The notes below the pieces were generated by a model. It was not told the origin of the DNA. It saw only the letters and a list, made by a program, of their open reading frames with translations, and ran no database searches. Both the position numbers and the translations under genes were made by a program. DNA of 57,613 nucleotides from Clostridiales bacterium (GTDB lineage: Bacteria > Bacillota > Clostridia > Lachnospirales > Lachnospiraceae), in NCBI GenBank assembly GCA_019416265.1, contig DXXQ01000055.1:1-57613 (forward strand). The letters run 5' to 3'. Shown here piece after piece: positions 16,779-25,529 of the stretch (position 1 is the stretch's first letter; every line of letters begins with the position of its first letter).

Positions 16779-17060
16779 TTATCGAAACATCCTTTTTAGA
16801 AGGGATTCCTCTTTTTTTCCGCTGTTCTTCGACAGATAGGTCATACTGTCGGTTTTCCCTTCCAGATCTACTTCTCCTTTTTCCAGGTCCAGCCTTTTCA
16901 CATGAAGCTGTTCTCCCTTTATCACCAGTTTTCCTGCCTCTGTAAAAAGCAGGATTTCTTTTTCATCAAAGGATTTCACATCGCTCACTCCGCTTACGGT
17001 TCCTCCGCGGCGGTCCCAGAGCTCAATGCGATGGGATATCCCTGTCTTTTTTTCTTCCAA
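16779..17060 (-). CDS. yabP: Sporulation protein YabP
   Basis: Small sporulation protein of the YabP/YqfC family, needed for cortex or coat assembly in the mother cell. 93 residues with the beta-rich core RIELWDRRGGTVSGVSDV and LVIKGEQLHVKRLDLEKGEV. The start is TTG at 17058-17060, with GGGAGG 6 nt upstream and no better ATG. The stop lies 3 bp before yabQ, so the two are coupled. No sporulation promoter was identified in the 110 bp upstream. Confidence 0.88.
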   Translation of the reverse strand: MEEKKTGISHRIELWDRRGGTVSGVSDVKSFDEKEILLFTEAGKLVIKGEQLHVKRLDLEKGEVDLEGKTDSMTYLSKNSGKKEESLLKRMFR

Positions 17061-17170
17061 CCCAAGCCTCCCAACGGTTATTCCACTATCAGTCTATGTG
17101 GATCTGCCGGAGATTATACCCCTGCCTGCCGGAAAGGCCTGTCCCTGTACAGCAAACGTTCCGTTACCTC

Positions 17171-17410
17171 TCAGAGATAACGGTACATGCTTTCCACTTC
17201 TTCTTTTCTGACGGTTTCCTTAACCTCCAGAACCTCCACTTTTACATTTTTGCTTCCGAACTGGATTTCGATGATATCTCCTGTCTTCACAGATACAGAT
17301 GCCTTGGCCGGCTTGTCGTTTACAAGGACACGGCCTGCGTCACATGCTTCATTTGCAACTGTACGCCGTTTGATCAGACGGGATACCTTGAGATATTTGT
17401 CTAAACGCAT
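17171..17410 (-). CDS. S4-domain RNA-binding protein, RqcP/YabO (HslR-like)
   Basis: 79-residue S4 RNA-binding protein (MRLDKYLKVSRLIKRRTVAN; GRVLVNDKPAKASVSVKTGD). The B. subtilis counterpart RqcP binds stalled 50S subunits in ribosome-associated quality control; that role is inferred by family and by the same location before yabP. The ATG at 17408-17410 has AGGAGG 7 nt upstream. It lies downstream of HU, behind a terminator-like hairpin. Confidence 0.88.
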   Translation of the reverse strand: MRLDKYLKVSRLIKRRTVANEACDAGRVLVNDKPAKASVSVKTGDIIEIQFGSKNVKVEVLEVKETVRKEEVESMYRYL

Positions 17411-17453
17411 ACGCTTCCTCCTGAATCCTTTTTTTCAAAAAAGGACAAAATAA

Positions 17454-17473
17454 GGGGGAACCGAAGTTCCCCC
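17454..17473 (-). terminator. Terminator after the HU gene
   Basis: Perfect 8-bp G/C-rich stem GGGGGAAC/GTTCCCCC with a 4-nt loop followed by TTATTTTG on the minus strand, 17 bp after the HU stop. It probably limits read-through from the strong HU promoter into the S4 and yab genes. Confidence 0.75.
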
Positions 17474-17489
17474 AGTTATCATCCATGAA

Positions 17490-17768
17490 TTATTTTGCGT
17501 TGATCATGTCTTTTAAAGCTTTACCTGCTTTGAATTTCGGAGCTTTGGAAGCTTCAATTGTCATAGTCTCGCCTGTCTGAGGATTTCTGCCCTCTCTAGC
17601 AGCTCTCTCGCTGACTTCGAATGTACCGAAACCAACTAACTGAATTTTACCACCGTTTTTCAGTTCTTTAGATACTACATCAACAAAAGACTTCAGAACG
17701 TCTTCAACATCTTTCTTGGAAAGATTTGTCTCTTTCGCCATAGCTGCTACTAATTCTGTTTTATTCAT
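17490..17768 (-). CDS. hup: DNA-binding protein HU
   Basis: Nucleoid-associated histone-like protein. 92 residues, typical length, with MNKTELVAAMA at the start and the DNA-binding arm GFGTFEVSERAAREGRNPQTG. The ATG at 17766-17768 has GAGGAGG 8 nt upstream; a longer reading frame lacks a ribosome-binding site. Preceded by a strong promoter. Confidence 0.96.
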   Translation of the reverse strand: MNKTELVAAMAKETNLSKKDVEDVLKSFVDVVSKELKNGGKIQLVGFGTFEVSERAAREGRNPQTGETMTIEASKAPKFKAGKALKDMINAK

Positions 17769-17839
17769 GGTTGTTTCCTCCTCTGATAATCTCATAGTTT
17801 GGTGACTTCCGTCTTTTAGCGACAGAGTCCTATCATCTA

Positions 17840-17868
17840 TATATATACCTTTTCCCTATTGTTGTCAA
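17840..17868 (-). promoter_or_regulatory. Sigma-A promoter of the HU gene
   Basis: Perfect TTGACA (17863-17868), 17-bp spacer and TATATA (17840-17845) on the minus strand. Confidence 0.85.
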
Positions 17869-17879
17869 GGTTTTTCCTG

Positions 17880-18305
17880 TTATTCCGGCTGTTTCAGGTG
17901 TTTTTTTTGTGAATTTTCACGAAGCCTGCGTTCCCGGGCCTTCAGTTCCTCCCAGCTTAAAGAATTAAGCTCCTGATCATCGGGCGCAAAAATCTTCGGA
18001 TGGCGGAATTTCATCTTTTTCGTAATGCCGTCGATAACGTCTTCCAAAGTAAACAGTCCTTCCTCCCGGGCAATCACGCTGTTGAGAACAATCTGAAGCA
18101 GCAAATCACCAAGCTCTTCACAGAGATTATCGCCACGCCCCTCTTTTTCCAGGATATCGATGCCTTCCAGAACCTCACTGGTTTCATTTACAAGGCATGA
18201 TTTCAGGCTTTCATGGGTCTGGACGCTGTCCCAGGGACATTTCTCCCTGAGAAGCTCCACAACCTCCACAAAGTCAGAGAAGGCAGCTTTCACTGATTCT
18301 TCCAT
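17880..18305 (-). CDS. mazG: MazG-type nucleoside triphosphate pyrophosphohydrolase
   Basis: House-cleaning enzyme that hydrolyses NTPs to NMP and pyrophosphate. 141 residues, a single MazG domain rather than the two-domain E. coli form. Visible are CPWDSVQTHESLKSCL and the metal-binding ETSEVLEGID and CEELGDLLLQIV (ExxE and ExxD). The ATG at 18303-18305 lies 3 bp after the pgcA stop with only a weak ribosome-binding site, which implies coupling to pgcA. Confidence 0.92.
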   Translation of the reverse strand: MEESVKAAFSDFVEVVELLREKCPWDSVQTHESLKSCLVNETSEVLEGIDILEKEGRGDNLCEELGDLLLQIVLNSVIAREEGLFTLEDVIDGITKKMKFRHPKIFAPDDQELNSLSWEELKARERRLRENSQKKHLKQPE

Positions 18306-18308
18306 AAA

Positions 18309-20042
18309 TTACATCATCTGATTTACCATGGCAAGAACCGCTTCTCCCATAGCTGCTGATTTCTCATCTGCATCTGCAAGGGAGGTTCCTTTTACGCCAT
18401 AGTAGAATTTAACCTTCGGCTCTGTTCCGGATGGTCTTACACATACCCATGCGTCATCTGTCAGATCGTAATACAGAACATTGGATTTTGGAAGTCCGGT
18501 AGGCTTCACTTCGCCGGTTGCAAGATCTTTGACTGTGTCTTCTTTATAATCTCTTGCGGAAACTACTTTATGTCCTGCAAACTCAGCCGGAGGATTCTGG
18601 CGGAGTGTATCCATGATCTCCTGGATCTTCTGAAGGCCTTCAATTCCTTTCAGTGTCACAGATTTGATATCGTCCTTGTAGTATCCAAACTGCTCATACA
18701 TATCGATCATGGCATCCCACAAGGTCTTGCCCTGAGTCTTGTAGTATGCTGCAGCCTCACAAAGAGCCATTGTTGCAACAATCGCGTCTTTATCTCTTGC
18801 ATAGGTTCCGATCAGGCAGCCGTAGCTCTCCTCAAATCCGAAGAGATAGGTGCCTTTTCCGCTGTTCTCAAAGCCGAGGATCTGCTGTCCGATAAATTTA
18901 AAGCCTGTGAGAACCTCAATCAGGTTTACGCCGTAGCCTTTGGCAATGGCATCTGCCAGATTGCTGGTAACGATCGTCTTAATGAGAGCTCCGTCCTCCG
19001 GAAGGCTTCCGTTTACAGCCTTTCTCTGGCTGATCTCGTAGTTTGCAAGGAGACATCCGGACATATTTCCGGTAAGGTCATGGTACTCGCCGTTTTTGTC
19101 CTTTACACGAACACCAAGACGGTCTGCGTCAGGGTCTGTTGCAAGAACAAGGTCTGCGTCGATTTCTTTCGCAAGCTTCAGGCCAAGCTCAAAAGCTTCT
19201 GCTGCTTCCGGGTTCGGATAGCTGACTGTCGGGAAATCACCGTCCGGCAGTTCCTGCTCTTTTACTACATATACGTTCTCAAATCCAAGCTCTTTCAGAA
19301 TTCTTCTTGCAGGGATATTTCCTGTTCCGTGAAGAGGGCTGTATACGATCTTTAAGTTTTTGCCTTCTGCTTCAATGGCATCCATATGGATTACCTGTTT
19401 CTTGAGCTCTGCAATATAAGCGTCGTCAATTGCCTGTCCGATCACTTCAAACAGACCTGCTGCCTCTGCTGCAGCCTTATCCATAGTCTTTACTGTATTC
19501 CAGTCAGAGATCGCCTTAACCTCTGCCATAATTCCGGAATCGTGAGGAGGTGTGATCTGTGCACCGTCTTCCCAGTATACTTTATATCCGTTATATTCCG
19601 GCGGATTGTGACTGGCTGTGATATTGATACCTGCCACACAGCCTAAATGACGAACTGCAAAAGAAAGCTCAGGTGTCGGTCTTAAGGATTCAAAAAGAAA
19701 TGCCTTGATACCGTTGGCAGCCAGACAAAGCGCAGCTTCCTGTGCAAATTCAGGTGACATGTGACGGGAATCGTAAGCAATGGCAACGCCCTGGGACTGT
19801 TTGTTTACTTTTGCAATATAATTTGCAAGTCCCTGTGTGGCGCGTCTGACAACGTAGATATTCATACGGTTTGTTCCAGCCCCGATGATACCGCGCAGAC
19901 CTGCTGTACCAAACTCCAGATCCATGTAAAAGCGCTCTTTGATCTCGTTATCGTTCTCTCTGATCGCCTCTAATTCCTTCTTTGTTTCTTCATCAAAGTA
20001 TGGGTTTTCTATCCATTGCTCATATGTTGCCTTGTAATCCAT
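18309..20042 (-). CDS. pgcA: Alpha-phosphoglucomutase/phosphomannomutase
   Basis: Interconverts glucose 1-phosphate and glucose 6-phosphate (or the mannose forms), feeding cell-wall and glycan synthesis. 577 residues, typical of the Firmicutes PgcA group. The catalytic phosphoserine loop is TASHNPPEYNGYKVY, the metal loop ATDPDADRLGV and the sugar-binding loop GFEESYG, followed by the C-terminal phosphate site RPSGTEPKVKFY. The ATG at 20040-20042 has AGGAGG 8 nt upstream. First gene of a pgcA-mazG pair. Confidence 0.95.
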   Translation of the reverse strand: MDYKATYEQWIENPYFDEETKKELEAIRENDNEIKERFYMDLEFGTAGLRGIIGAGTNRMNIYVVRRATQGLANYIAKVNKQSQGVAIAYDSRHMSPEFAQEAALCLAANGIKAFLFESLRPTPELSFAVRHLGCVAGINITASHNPPEYNGYKVYWEDGAQITPPHDSGIMAEVKAISDWNTVKTMDKAAAEAAGLFEVIGQAIDDAYIAELKKQVIHMDAIEAEGKNLKIVYSPLHGTGNIPARRILKELGFENVYVVKEQELPDGDFPTVSYPNPEAAEAFELGLKLAKEIDADLVLATDPDADRLGVRVKDKNGEYHDLTGNMSGCLLANYEISQRKAVNGSLPEDGALIKTIVTSNLADAIAKGYGVNLIEVLTGFKFIGQQILGFENSGKGTYLFGFEESYGCLIGTYARDKDAIVATMALCEAAAYYKTQGKTLWDAMIDMYEQFGYYKDDIKSVTLKGIEGLQKIQEIMDTLRQNPPAEFAGHKVVSARDYKEDTVKDLATGEVKPTGLPKSNVLYYDLTDDAWVCVRPSGTEPKVKFYYGVKGTSLADADEKSAAMGEAVLAMVNQMM

Positions 20043-20171
20043 ACCAAGCCCTCCTGTATATAATATTTTCTCATAACGGTGCGGTGTTTCTTCTTTACCG
20101 GACGTTACATGCTTTCTTTATTATATAACAGTTTCATCCAAAAATAAAGGGAAAACCCGTGGTTTCCTTCG

Positions 20172-21161
20172 TCAAAACGGATAATTTCCGAAGCATTTTT
20201 CACTAAAATTCCCCCAGATTTCCTGCTGACTGATGAGAATCCTGAGTTTTTCCGTATTTTTTTCAGAAATCCACGCCTTATTGTGAGAATAATAATAATT
20301 CGCCAGTTTCCAGTATTTTTCAGGATAGGTAAATCGTACCTTAAGATTCTCCCATTCCCTTCTGGAAACAGGCCGGATTTTGTGATAAGCTTTGAGCATT
20401 TCCCTGGCAAGAGGCAGGTCCCAGTTATATTTTTCCAGGATTTTACGCATAAACCGGTAAAGATCGGACATCTGGATGTCGAAGCTCCAATGGCCGAAAT
20501 TTGTCACTGCAGTCTCCCCCTTCATCATCAGCACATTATGCTGACTGTACTCTCCGTGGCACACTGCCCCCTCCTCCCATGCCTCCTTACGCAACGCCTC
20601 ATATCCCGATTCCTCCAGCATTTCCAGAGCAAGCTCTCCTCTTTTTAAAAACCACTCTGCGCTGGCCAGAAATTCTTTTTCGAAAACACCGGAAGCGCCT
20701 TTTTTTCTTATAAATTTACGGATCTTGCGAATTTCCTGATTATGGCGTACATACACTTCCCTCAGAGATTTCTCCCGGTATTCCTCTGCAGGCGCAAGCT
20801 TCATGACTGTATGTAATCTCGCCAGTGTACTTACGCTTCTGAGAATATCCTCTCTTGATTTTGTGTCGCACTCTCTCCCCTCATACCAGTACTGAAGAGT
20901 AAAGGCCGCATCGTCCTTGTCCCTGCTCACAAGGCTCCCCTCCTGATTAGGAAGAAAGCTGTCCACACAGAGGCCCTTCTCTTTCAGGGCAAGAAGAAGC
21001 TCCTGCTGTTTCCCAAGTTTTTTTTCCGAGCCTGTAAACTCTCTCAAGATCAACAGTCCCTTTTGCGTACGGCAGAGAAGCGCCCCTCTTGTGCGCGCAG
21101 TCGTCTCCGCAGTCAGCCCATATTGTTCCAGAGTGCTGAGTCCGTAATCATACAATTGCAT
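20172..21161 (-). CDS. CotS-family spore coat kinase-like protein
   Basis: 329-residue protein of the CotS/YutH group, spore coat proteins with an aminoglycoside-phosphotransferase-like fold. Kinase-like features seen are CHGEYSQHNVLM (Brenner-type catalytic loop with H-G-E-x-x-x-x-N) and TNFGHWSFDIQMSDLYRF in place of the usual DFD/DxE metal loop. So the metal-binding Asp appears changed and catalysis is uncertain. The ATG at 21159-21161 has AGAGGGGG 3 nt upstream. Probably incorporated in the spore coat. Confidence 0.75.
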   Translation of the reverse strand: MQLYDYGLSTLEQYGLTAETTARTRGALLCRTQKGLLILREFTGSEKKLGKQQELLLALKEKGLCVDSFLPNQEGSLVSRDKDDAAFTLQYWYEGRECDTKSREDILRSVSTLARLHTVMKLAPAEEYREKSLREVYVRHNQEIRKIRKFIRKKGASGVFEKEFLASAEWFLKRGELALEMLEESGYEALRKEAWEEGAVCHGEYSQHNVLMMKGETAVTNFGHWSFDIQMSDLYRFMRKILEKYNWDLPLAREMLKAYHKIRPVSRREWENLKVRFTYPEKYWKLANYYYSHNKAWISEKNTEKLRILISQQEIWGNFSEKCFGNYPF

Positions 21162-21246
21162 ATCCCCCTCTGATTTTAATCCCTTTTATCTTATGTACTG
21201 CCCTCTCAGGATATGTCAGCCTTGCCCAAGGCCTGTCAAAACAAAA

Positions 21247-21268
21247 GAGAGCGCCTTTTCGGCGCTCT
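21247..21268 (-). terminator. Terminator of cca
   Basis: 8-bp stem AGAGCGCC/GGCGCTCT (21248-21255, 21261-21268), then CTTTTGTTTT on the minus strand, directly after the cca stop. Confidence 0.82.
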
Positions 21269-21272
21269 GCAG

Positions 21273-22595
21273 TTACTTATTTATCAGATTTAACAATGTC
21301 TCTTTTTTGTTCAGCTCCGGTTCCTCCAGCACCATTTCCAGAAGGCTGTTCAGAACCACGCCGATCTCTTTCCCCGGCTTCATTCCCGCTTCGATCAGAT
21401 CGCTCCCTGTTACCGCCAGTGTTTTAAGAGAAATACATTCTTTTTTCTCAATAATCTCCCGGTAAAGAAGCGTAAGCTTCTCGATCCGTTCCGCCTTTTC
21501 TTCTCTTTTATAAGGGCTCTGTGCCAGCATATCGGCTTTCTGAACCACAAGATAAGACGGGAAAAGCTCCTCTCCGATCTTATTCAAAGCCCGCCTTACG
21601 CTTTTCGGCGTATTTTCCGGGCGGTAATCGTGCCACTTCACAAGATGGCTTACCTTTCTTATGGTATCATTGTCAAATTTCAGGCGGCGGAGGATTTCTT
21701 TCGCCATCTTTTCTCCCAGGGAGCCATGTGTCTTGAAATGGTCTCTTCCGTTTTCGTCCGTTGTTTTTACCTTCGGCTTTCCAATATCGTGAAGGAGCAT
21801 GGTCAGGCGCAGCACCTTATCTCCGGGAACATTTAAGAGACTGTGAAGCGTGTGCTCTCCAACTGTATAGCAGTGATGGGGCGTATTCTGCTCCGTGTCC
21901 ATACAGGCGTCAAATTCCGGCAGAAACTCCTTTGTGATTCCTGTCTCCCAGGCAATCCTCAGGTAATCGGGATGAGGAGAAAGGAGAAGCTTCACCAGCT
22001 CCGTCTGAATCCGCTCGGCGCTTACATTTTTGAGGTTCGGGGCAATGACAGACAGCGCAGCTTTCGTCTCCCTTTCTATTCCGAAGCCAAGCTGGGCGCT
22101 GAATCGCACGGCCCGCATGATCCGCAGCGCATCCTCCGTAAACCGTTCCAGCGGATTTCCCACACAGCGAATCCTTTTTTCCTCCATATCTGCAAGCCCG
22201 CCAAACAAATCTACCAGTCCGGTGGAAGGATTGTATGCCATGGCATTGATGGTGAAATCTCTGCGTTTGAGGTCCTCCTCCAGACTGGCAGTGAAGGTCA
22301 CCTGCTTTGGATGGCGGCCGTCCTCATATTCTCCGTCTACGCGGTAGGTTGTCACCTCGAAGCCTTCCTTCTCTATCATTACCGTAACCGTGCCGTGCTG
22401 CAGGCCGGTATCCACAGTTCTTCGGAACAGCGCTTTGACCTGCTCCGGTTTCGCCGAGGTGGTAATATCCCAGTCATCCGGCTTCCTGCCCAGGATGGAG
22501 TCACGGACACAGCCGCCTACTGCATATGCTTCAAATCCGGCTTCTTCTAATTTATTTATGATAAATCCCACTTTTTCTGGTATCCTCAAATCCAT
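21273..22595 (-). CDS. cca: CCA tRNA nucleotidyltransferase
   Basis: Adds or repairs the 3' CCA of tRNAs, needed here since the tRNA-Tyr gene lacks an encoded CCA. 440 residues: class II nucleotidyltransferase head with AYAVGGCVRDSILGRKPDDWDI (GG and DxD motifs), the RRDFTINAMAYN motif, the RxxRF motif ALRIMRAVRFSAQLGF, and an HD domain (LTMLLHDIGKPKV). The ATG at 22593-22595 has AAAGGA 6 nt upstream and is chosen over a GTG 10 codons earlier. Confidence 0.95.
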   Translation of the reverse strand: MDLRIPEKVGFIINKLEEAGFEAYAVGGCVRDSILGRKPDDWDITTSAKPEQVKALFRRTVDTGLQHGTVTVMIEKEGFEVTTYRVDGEYEDGRHPKQVTFTASLEEDLKRRDFTINAMAYNPSTGLVDLFGGLADMEEKRIRCVGNPLERFTEDALRIMRAVRFSAQLGFGIERETKAALSVIAPNLKNVSAERIQTELVKLLLSPHPDYLRIAWETGITKEFLPEFDACMDTEQNTPHHCYTVGEHTLHSLLNVPGDKVLRLTMLLHDIGKPKVKTTDENGRDHFKTHGSLGEKMAKEILRRLKFDNDTIRKVSHLVKWHDYRPENTPKSVRRALNKIGEELFPSYLVVQKADMLAQSPYKREEKAERIEKLTLLYREIIEKKECISLKTLAVTGSDLIEAGMKPGKEIGVVLNSLLEMVLEEPELNKKETLLNLINK

Positions 22596-22692
22596 TCTGT
22601 ATCCTTTCCCTGACTGCCGCTTCACAAGAGACAGCTTTTTCAGAAAACAGCCCGCGTAAAATTTTTACGCAGGCCGCTGTTTTCCTGATTCC

Positions 22693-24132
22693 TTAATATG
22701 CTCTTCCCCAATATACCATTTTCTTAGCCGGTTTTCCGCAACATACGCAGACATCGCTTAACTGCTCCTGCTCAAACGGCATACATCTGGAGGTTGCCTG
22801 TACGTCCTCTTTGATCTTGTCTTCACACTCACGGCATCCACACCACATTGCCTTTACGAAACCAGGCTTGTTGTTGATCGTATCTTTAAATTCCTCATAG
22901 TTGGTCGCCACATAAGTATGCGCATCTCTGTGAGCCCGTGCGCGCTCCAGCATCTCTTTCTGCATGGTATCCAGGATTTCCTGAACCTTCTGTGCAAGTT
23001 CTTCAAATTTCACTACATATTTCTCTCTTGTATCACGACGGCAGATCACAGCCTGTCCGTTCTCGATATCCTTTGGTCCGCACTCGATACGAACCGGAAT
23101 ACCGCGCATCTCCTGTTCTGCGAATTTGAATCCCGGACTCTTATCTGTATCGTCTACTTTTACGCGGAAGCCTGCATTCTTTAATTCTGCAAACATCTCG
23201 TCTGCTTTCTCCAGAACGCCTTCTTTTCTCTGCTGGATCGGAATGATAACCGCCTGAATCGGAGCAATTCTTGGAGGAAGTACCAGTCCGCTGTTGTCGC
23301 CGTGTACCATGATGATCGCACCGATCATACGTGTTGTCATACCCCAGGAAGTCTGGTGTACATACTGTAACTGATTGTTTTTATCTGTATACTGAATACC
23401 GAAAGCTCTGGCAAAGCCATCTCCGAAGTTGTGGCTTGTTCCGGACTGAAGAGCCTTTCCGTCATGCATCAGAGACTCGATGGTATAGGTTGCTTCTGCA
23501 CCTGCAAATTTCTCTTTCTCTGTTTTCTGACCTTTTACAACCGGAATTGCAAGAACCTCCTCGCAGAAATCTGCATAGACGTTCAGCATCTGAATGGTTC
23601 TCTCTTCTGCTTCCTCTGCTGTTGCGTGAGCGGTATGGCCTTCCTGCCACAGGAATTCACGGGAACGAAGGAAAGGACGGGTTGTTTTTTCCCAGCGCAC
23701 TACAGAACACCACTGATTGTATACCTTCGGCAGATCTCTGTGAGACTGGATCTCTTTCTGGTAAAAATCACAGAACAGAGTTTCAGAAGTAGGACGCACG
23801 CAGAGACGTTCCTGAAGAGGATCCAGACCTCCGTGTGTAACCCATGCTACTTCCGGAGCAAAACCTTCCACATGATCTTTCTCTTTCTCAAGAAGGGATT
23901 CCGGAATGAACATTGGCATGTATACGTTCTGTACTCCTGTTTCCTTAAATCTTCTGTCAAGCTCGTTCTGGATATTCTCCCAGATCGCATAGCCTGCCGG
24001 CTTGATCACCATACATCCCTTTACGCTGGTGTAATCGCAGAGCTCTGCTTTTTTTACAACGTCCGTGTACCACTGGGCGAAATCGTCTTCCATGGAAGTG
24101 ATGGCTTCCACAAGTTTCTTATTGTTTGCCAT
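22693..24132 (-). CDS. proS: Prolyl-tRNA synthetase, archaeal/eukaryotic-like type
   Basis: Charges tRNA-Pro. The 479-residue length without the large editing insertion marks the ProS type also found in archaea and many Clostridia. Class II motifs are visible: motif 2 region VVRWEKTTRPFLRSREFLWQ, and TSHNFGDGFARAFGIQY near motif 3. A C-terminal cysteine pair set (MWCGCRECEDK and CVCCGKPAKK) likely binds zinc. The ATG at 24130-24132 has AGGAG 7 nt upstream. Controlled by a T-box leader. Confidence 0.96.
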   Translation of the reverse strand: MANNKKLVEAITSMEDDFAQWYTDVVKKAELCDYTSVKGCMVIKPAGYAIWENIQNELDRRFKETGVQNVYMPMFIPESLLEKEKDHVEGFAPEVAWVTHGGLDPLQERLCVRPTSETLFCDFYQKEIQSHRDLPKVYNQWCSVVRWEKTTRPFLRSREFLWQEGHTAHATAEEAEERTIQMLNVYADFCEEVLAIPVVKGQKTEKEKFAGAEATYTIESLMHDGKALQSGTSHNFGDGFARAFGIQYTDKNNQLQYVHQTSWGMTTRMIGAIIMVHGDNSGLVLPPRIAPIQAVIIPIQQRKEGVLEKADEMFAELKNAGFRVKVDDTDKSPGFKFAEQEMRGIPVRIECGPKDIENGQAVICRRDTREKYVVKFEELAQKVQEILDTMQKEMLERARAHRDAHTYVATNYEEFKDTINNKPGFVKAMWCGCRECEDKIKEDVQATSRCMPFEQEQLSDVCVCCGKPAKKMVYWGRAY

Positions 24133-24230
24133 GTTTTTTCTCCTTTTCTCTTTTCTTTTTTGTATGTTCCGGGATGGAACTCTCTTCCTTCCCCGGAGTC
24201 TCCTCCGGATGCTTCCTGTTTTACGGAAAC

Positions 24231-24496
24231 AAAAAAGAAGCCTTCCATCCCTGTCAAGGGACCGAAAGGCTTCGGCGGTACCACCCTAATTAGCACTGTA
24301 CCTCAGGTACACTGCTCTCTCTATTTCCTGTAACGCCGGAATTGCGCCGTACTTCAGTTGCACGGGGCTCCGAGGCCGGTTCCATGACTCACGCACAAAG
24401 TCCTCACACCGCCGCTGCCTGCGCAGACCGGGACTTCTCTCTGGGATTGCTCCTCATGTACTATTCTCTTCAACGCCGTAATTTCTTTATGATTCT
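24231..24496 (-). promoter_or_regulatory. T-box leader (tRNA-Pro-sensing) of proS
   Basis: On the minus strand the conserved T-box AGGGTGGTACCGCC (24274-24287) is followed by a terminator: stem GAAGCCTT/AAGGCTTC (arms within 24237-24273) and six U (24236-24231). The upstream Stem I region carries AGAGAATAGTA- and CAGAGAG-like elements. A CCG (Pro) triplet after GAA at 24377-24379 is the best specifier candidate, which fits proS directly downstream. Uncharged tRNA-Pro would favour the antiterminator. The T-box and terminator are clear; the specifier assignment is tentative. Confidence 0.92.
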
Positions 24497-24502
24497 TTCC
24501 CT

Positions 24503-24531
24503 ATTTTATGCGAAACCCCTGCAGGTGTCAA
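24503..24531 (-). promoter_or_regulatory. Promoter of the proS T-box transcript
   Basis: Perfect TTGACA (24526-24531), 17-bp spacer, TAAAAT (24503-24508) on the minus strand, squeezed between the dCMP deaminase stop and the T-box leader. Confidence 0.9.
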
Positions 24532-24537
24532 CCCCTT

Positions 24538-25032
24538 TTATACGGTAAAATTGATTTCTCTTCCTGTCCGGCTGTATTTATAATACCGCACTCCCGCTGC
24601 ATCCAGCATACGTTTGGAGGCTATGACAGATGGAGTGTCTGCATACTTGTCACAATCGTAAACAATTGTCTTGATACCTGCCTGAATAATGGCTTTCGCA
24701 CATTCATTGCAGGGGAAAAGGGATACATACAGCTTGGCCCCCTCCAGACTTCCGCCTCTGTAGTTCAGTATCGCGTTGAGTTCACTGTGTGTGACATAGA
24801 GATATTTCGTGTCAAGAGGGTCTCCCTCCCTTGCCCATGGAAATTTATCATCGGAGCATCCCATGGGAAATCCGTTATATCCCATGGAAAGAATTTTATT
24901 GTCCTGACTCACAATACAGGCTCCCACCTGCGAATTCGGATCCTTGGAGCGCATGCCGGAAAGCATGGCTACTCCCATGAAATATTCATCCCAGGACAGA
25001 TACCCGTCTCTTTTGTGATTGTTGTCCCCCAT
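24538..25032 (-). CDS. comEB: Deoxycytidylate (dCMP) deaminase
   Basis: Zinc enzyme converting dCMP to dUMP for thymidylate synthesis. 164 residues with the deaminase zinc site HSELNAILN and PCNECAK. The ATG at 25030-25032 has GGGGGAGG 7 nt upstream; a longer frame overlapping rpiB lacks one. Third gene of tsaC-rpiB-comEB. Confidence 0.94.
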   Translation of the reverse strand: MGDNNHKRDGYLSWDEYFMGVAMLSGMRSKDPNSQVGACIVSQDNKILSMGYNGFPMGCSDDKFPWAREGDPLDTKYLYVTHSELNAILNYRGGSLEGAKLYVSLFPCNECAKAIIQAGIKTIVYDCDKYADTPSVIASKRMLDAAGVRYYKYSRTGREINFTV

Positions 25033-25054
25033 AATAAGACCTCCCCCGTCTCTT

Positions 25055-25483
25055 TTATTCTTCCATCTGTGCAATTCTTCTTGCGTGTCTCTCATCTCCG
25101 GAAAACGGTGTGTTCAGGAATGTTTCCACAATTTTAACAGCCAGTCCAGGGCCTACTACTCTGCCGCCCAGCGCAAGAACATTGGCGTCATTGTGAAGTC
25201 GTGTAGCCTCTGCGCAGAAGCAGTCTGTACAGAGAGCCGCGCGGATTCCTTTAAATTTATTTGCCGTAATGGAGATGCCGATTCCTGTTCCGCAGATCAG
25301 GATTCCTTTTTCACATTCTCCGCTCTGGATTGCCTTTGCAACCTTTTTGGCATAAACCGGATAATCTACAGACGCTGTGCTGTCACAGCCGAAATCCTTA
25401 TATTCGATTCCCTTTTCATCCAGATACTTTTTAATTTCCTGTTTCAGTTCGTAACCGCCGTGGTCACATCCTAATGCTATCAT
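25055..25483 (-). CDS. rpiB: Ribose-5-phosphate isomerase B
   Basis: Interconverts ribose 5-phosphate and ribulose 5-phosphate in the pentose phosphate pathway. 142 residues, typical RpiB length, with GCDHGGYELK and the GTGIGISITANK loop; Cys in ILICGTGIG and the H-N-D segment RLHNDANVLALGGR fit the active site. The ATG at 25481-25483 has AGGGAGG upstream. Confidence 0.95.
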   Translation of the reverse strand: MIALGCDHGGYELKQEIKKYLDEKGIEYKDFGCDSTASVDYPVYAKKVAKAIQSGECEKGILICGTGIGISITANKFKGIRAALCTDCFCAEATRLHNDANVLALGGRVVGPGLAVKIVETFLNTPFSGDERHARRIAQMEE

Positions 25484-25529
25484 TTCTTTTCCTCCCTGCT
25501 GTTCTTTCTGTTGTTTGTCTGAAATAATC

